Source of the DNA: Nitrospirales bacterium
Lineage (GTDB): Bacteria > Nitrospirota > Nitrospiria > Nitrospirales > UBA8639
NCBI GenBank assembly: GCA_029261305.1
Contig: JAJDBO010000123.1
Coordinates: forward strand, 1-13,761
Length of the DNA stretch: 13,761 nucleotides
Direction: 5' to 3'
A program made the translations under genes and the position numbers. How positions within the stretch are numbered: the stretch's first letter is position 1; each line of letters begins with the position of its first letter. This document shows positions 13,728 to 13,761 of the stretch, piece after piece. A model generated the notes under the pieces. It was not told where the DNA came from. It worked only from the letters and a program-made list of their open reading frames with translations, and did not search any database.

Positions 13728-13761
13728 GGCCCATACCCTGTCCTTTTGGACCCTCGCATGG

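Larger units (their letters stand above)
13449..13761 (+). other. Non-coding or poorly coding window end
   Basis: No convincing full-length gene. It holds a possible small open frame without an ATG start (13485-13646), a REP-like hairpin inside the end of that frame (13626-13644), and the second copy of the 22-base direct repeat (13706-13727). Confidence 0.5.

Noticed and set aside
1..13761. CRISPR array, rRNA gene, riboswitch or complete insertion sequence
   Set aside because: No regularly spaced repeats, no rRNA-like sequence, no transposase frame with inverted ends, and no recognisable cobalamin riboswitch box upstream of the B12-related genes.

Overview
The window is a densely coded, entirely plus-strand stretch of a mid-GC bacterial chromosome. 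The gene families, namely an exported DUF3365 c-type haem protein, an exported copper-site protein with a carboxypeptidase-regulatory-like fold, a DUF6279 lipoprotein and a VKOR-thioredoxin fusion, fit a Nitrospira-like (Nitrospirota) bacterium, possibly a lower-GC lineage. That assignment is inference from gene content only.

Layout. 1-413 is the tail of a formylglycine-generating-enzyme-like (SUMF1) protein. 535-4732 is a tight run of five or six genes, mostly exported or membrane redox proteins: DUF3365 haem protein, cupredoxin-like protein, a cytosolic TIGR01777 epimerase, an exported one-cysteine thiol peroxidase, a DUF4149 membrane protein and a PDZ protein. 4778-7278 holds a DUF523-DUF1722 fusion, a MerR-type regulator with a cobalamin-binding domain (CarH/LitR architecture) that overlaps it, and a CbiX-like chelatase. 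The unit ends with a decayed thiol-peroxidase fragment and a clear intrinsic terminator (7358-7388). 7420-8737 encodes a membrane protein coupled to a DUF6279 lipoprotein. 8930-9811 is VKOR-thioredoxin. 9985-11454 is a class I-type photolyase.

The photolyase reading frame runs into a tRNA-Lys(CUU)-like sequence (about 11424-11492) that lacks a matching 5' acceptor strand; the photolyase stop codon lies in its anticodon loop. After this junction the character changes to sparse accessory DNA: a PIN-like nuclease gene (11673-12521), long non-coding stretches, a small membrane-anchored protein with a cysteine-bearing C-terminal module (13023-13448), two copies of a 22-bp direct repeat 976 bp apart, and a REP-like hairpin. 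This looks like the edge of an integrated or decaying element.

How the genes may work together. TIGR01777 epimerase, DUF523/DUF1722 protein, cobalamin-binding MerR regulator and photolyase form a set known from light-inducible LitR/CarH regulons in other bacteria. Here they sit within about 9 kb, together with a chelatase that could serve tetrapyrrole/cobalamin supply and several envelope redox proteins. The best candidate for a less described system is therefore a B12-linked light/oxidative-stress cluster with an envelope redox arm. The regulator keeps the cobalamin His and the Trp-His pair but has Gln in place of the His that ends the CarH W-x9-EH signature, so its photochemistry is uncertain.
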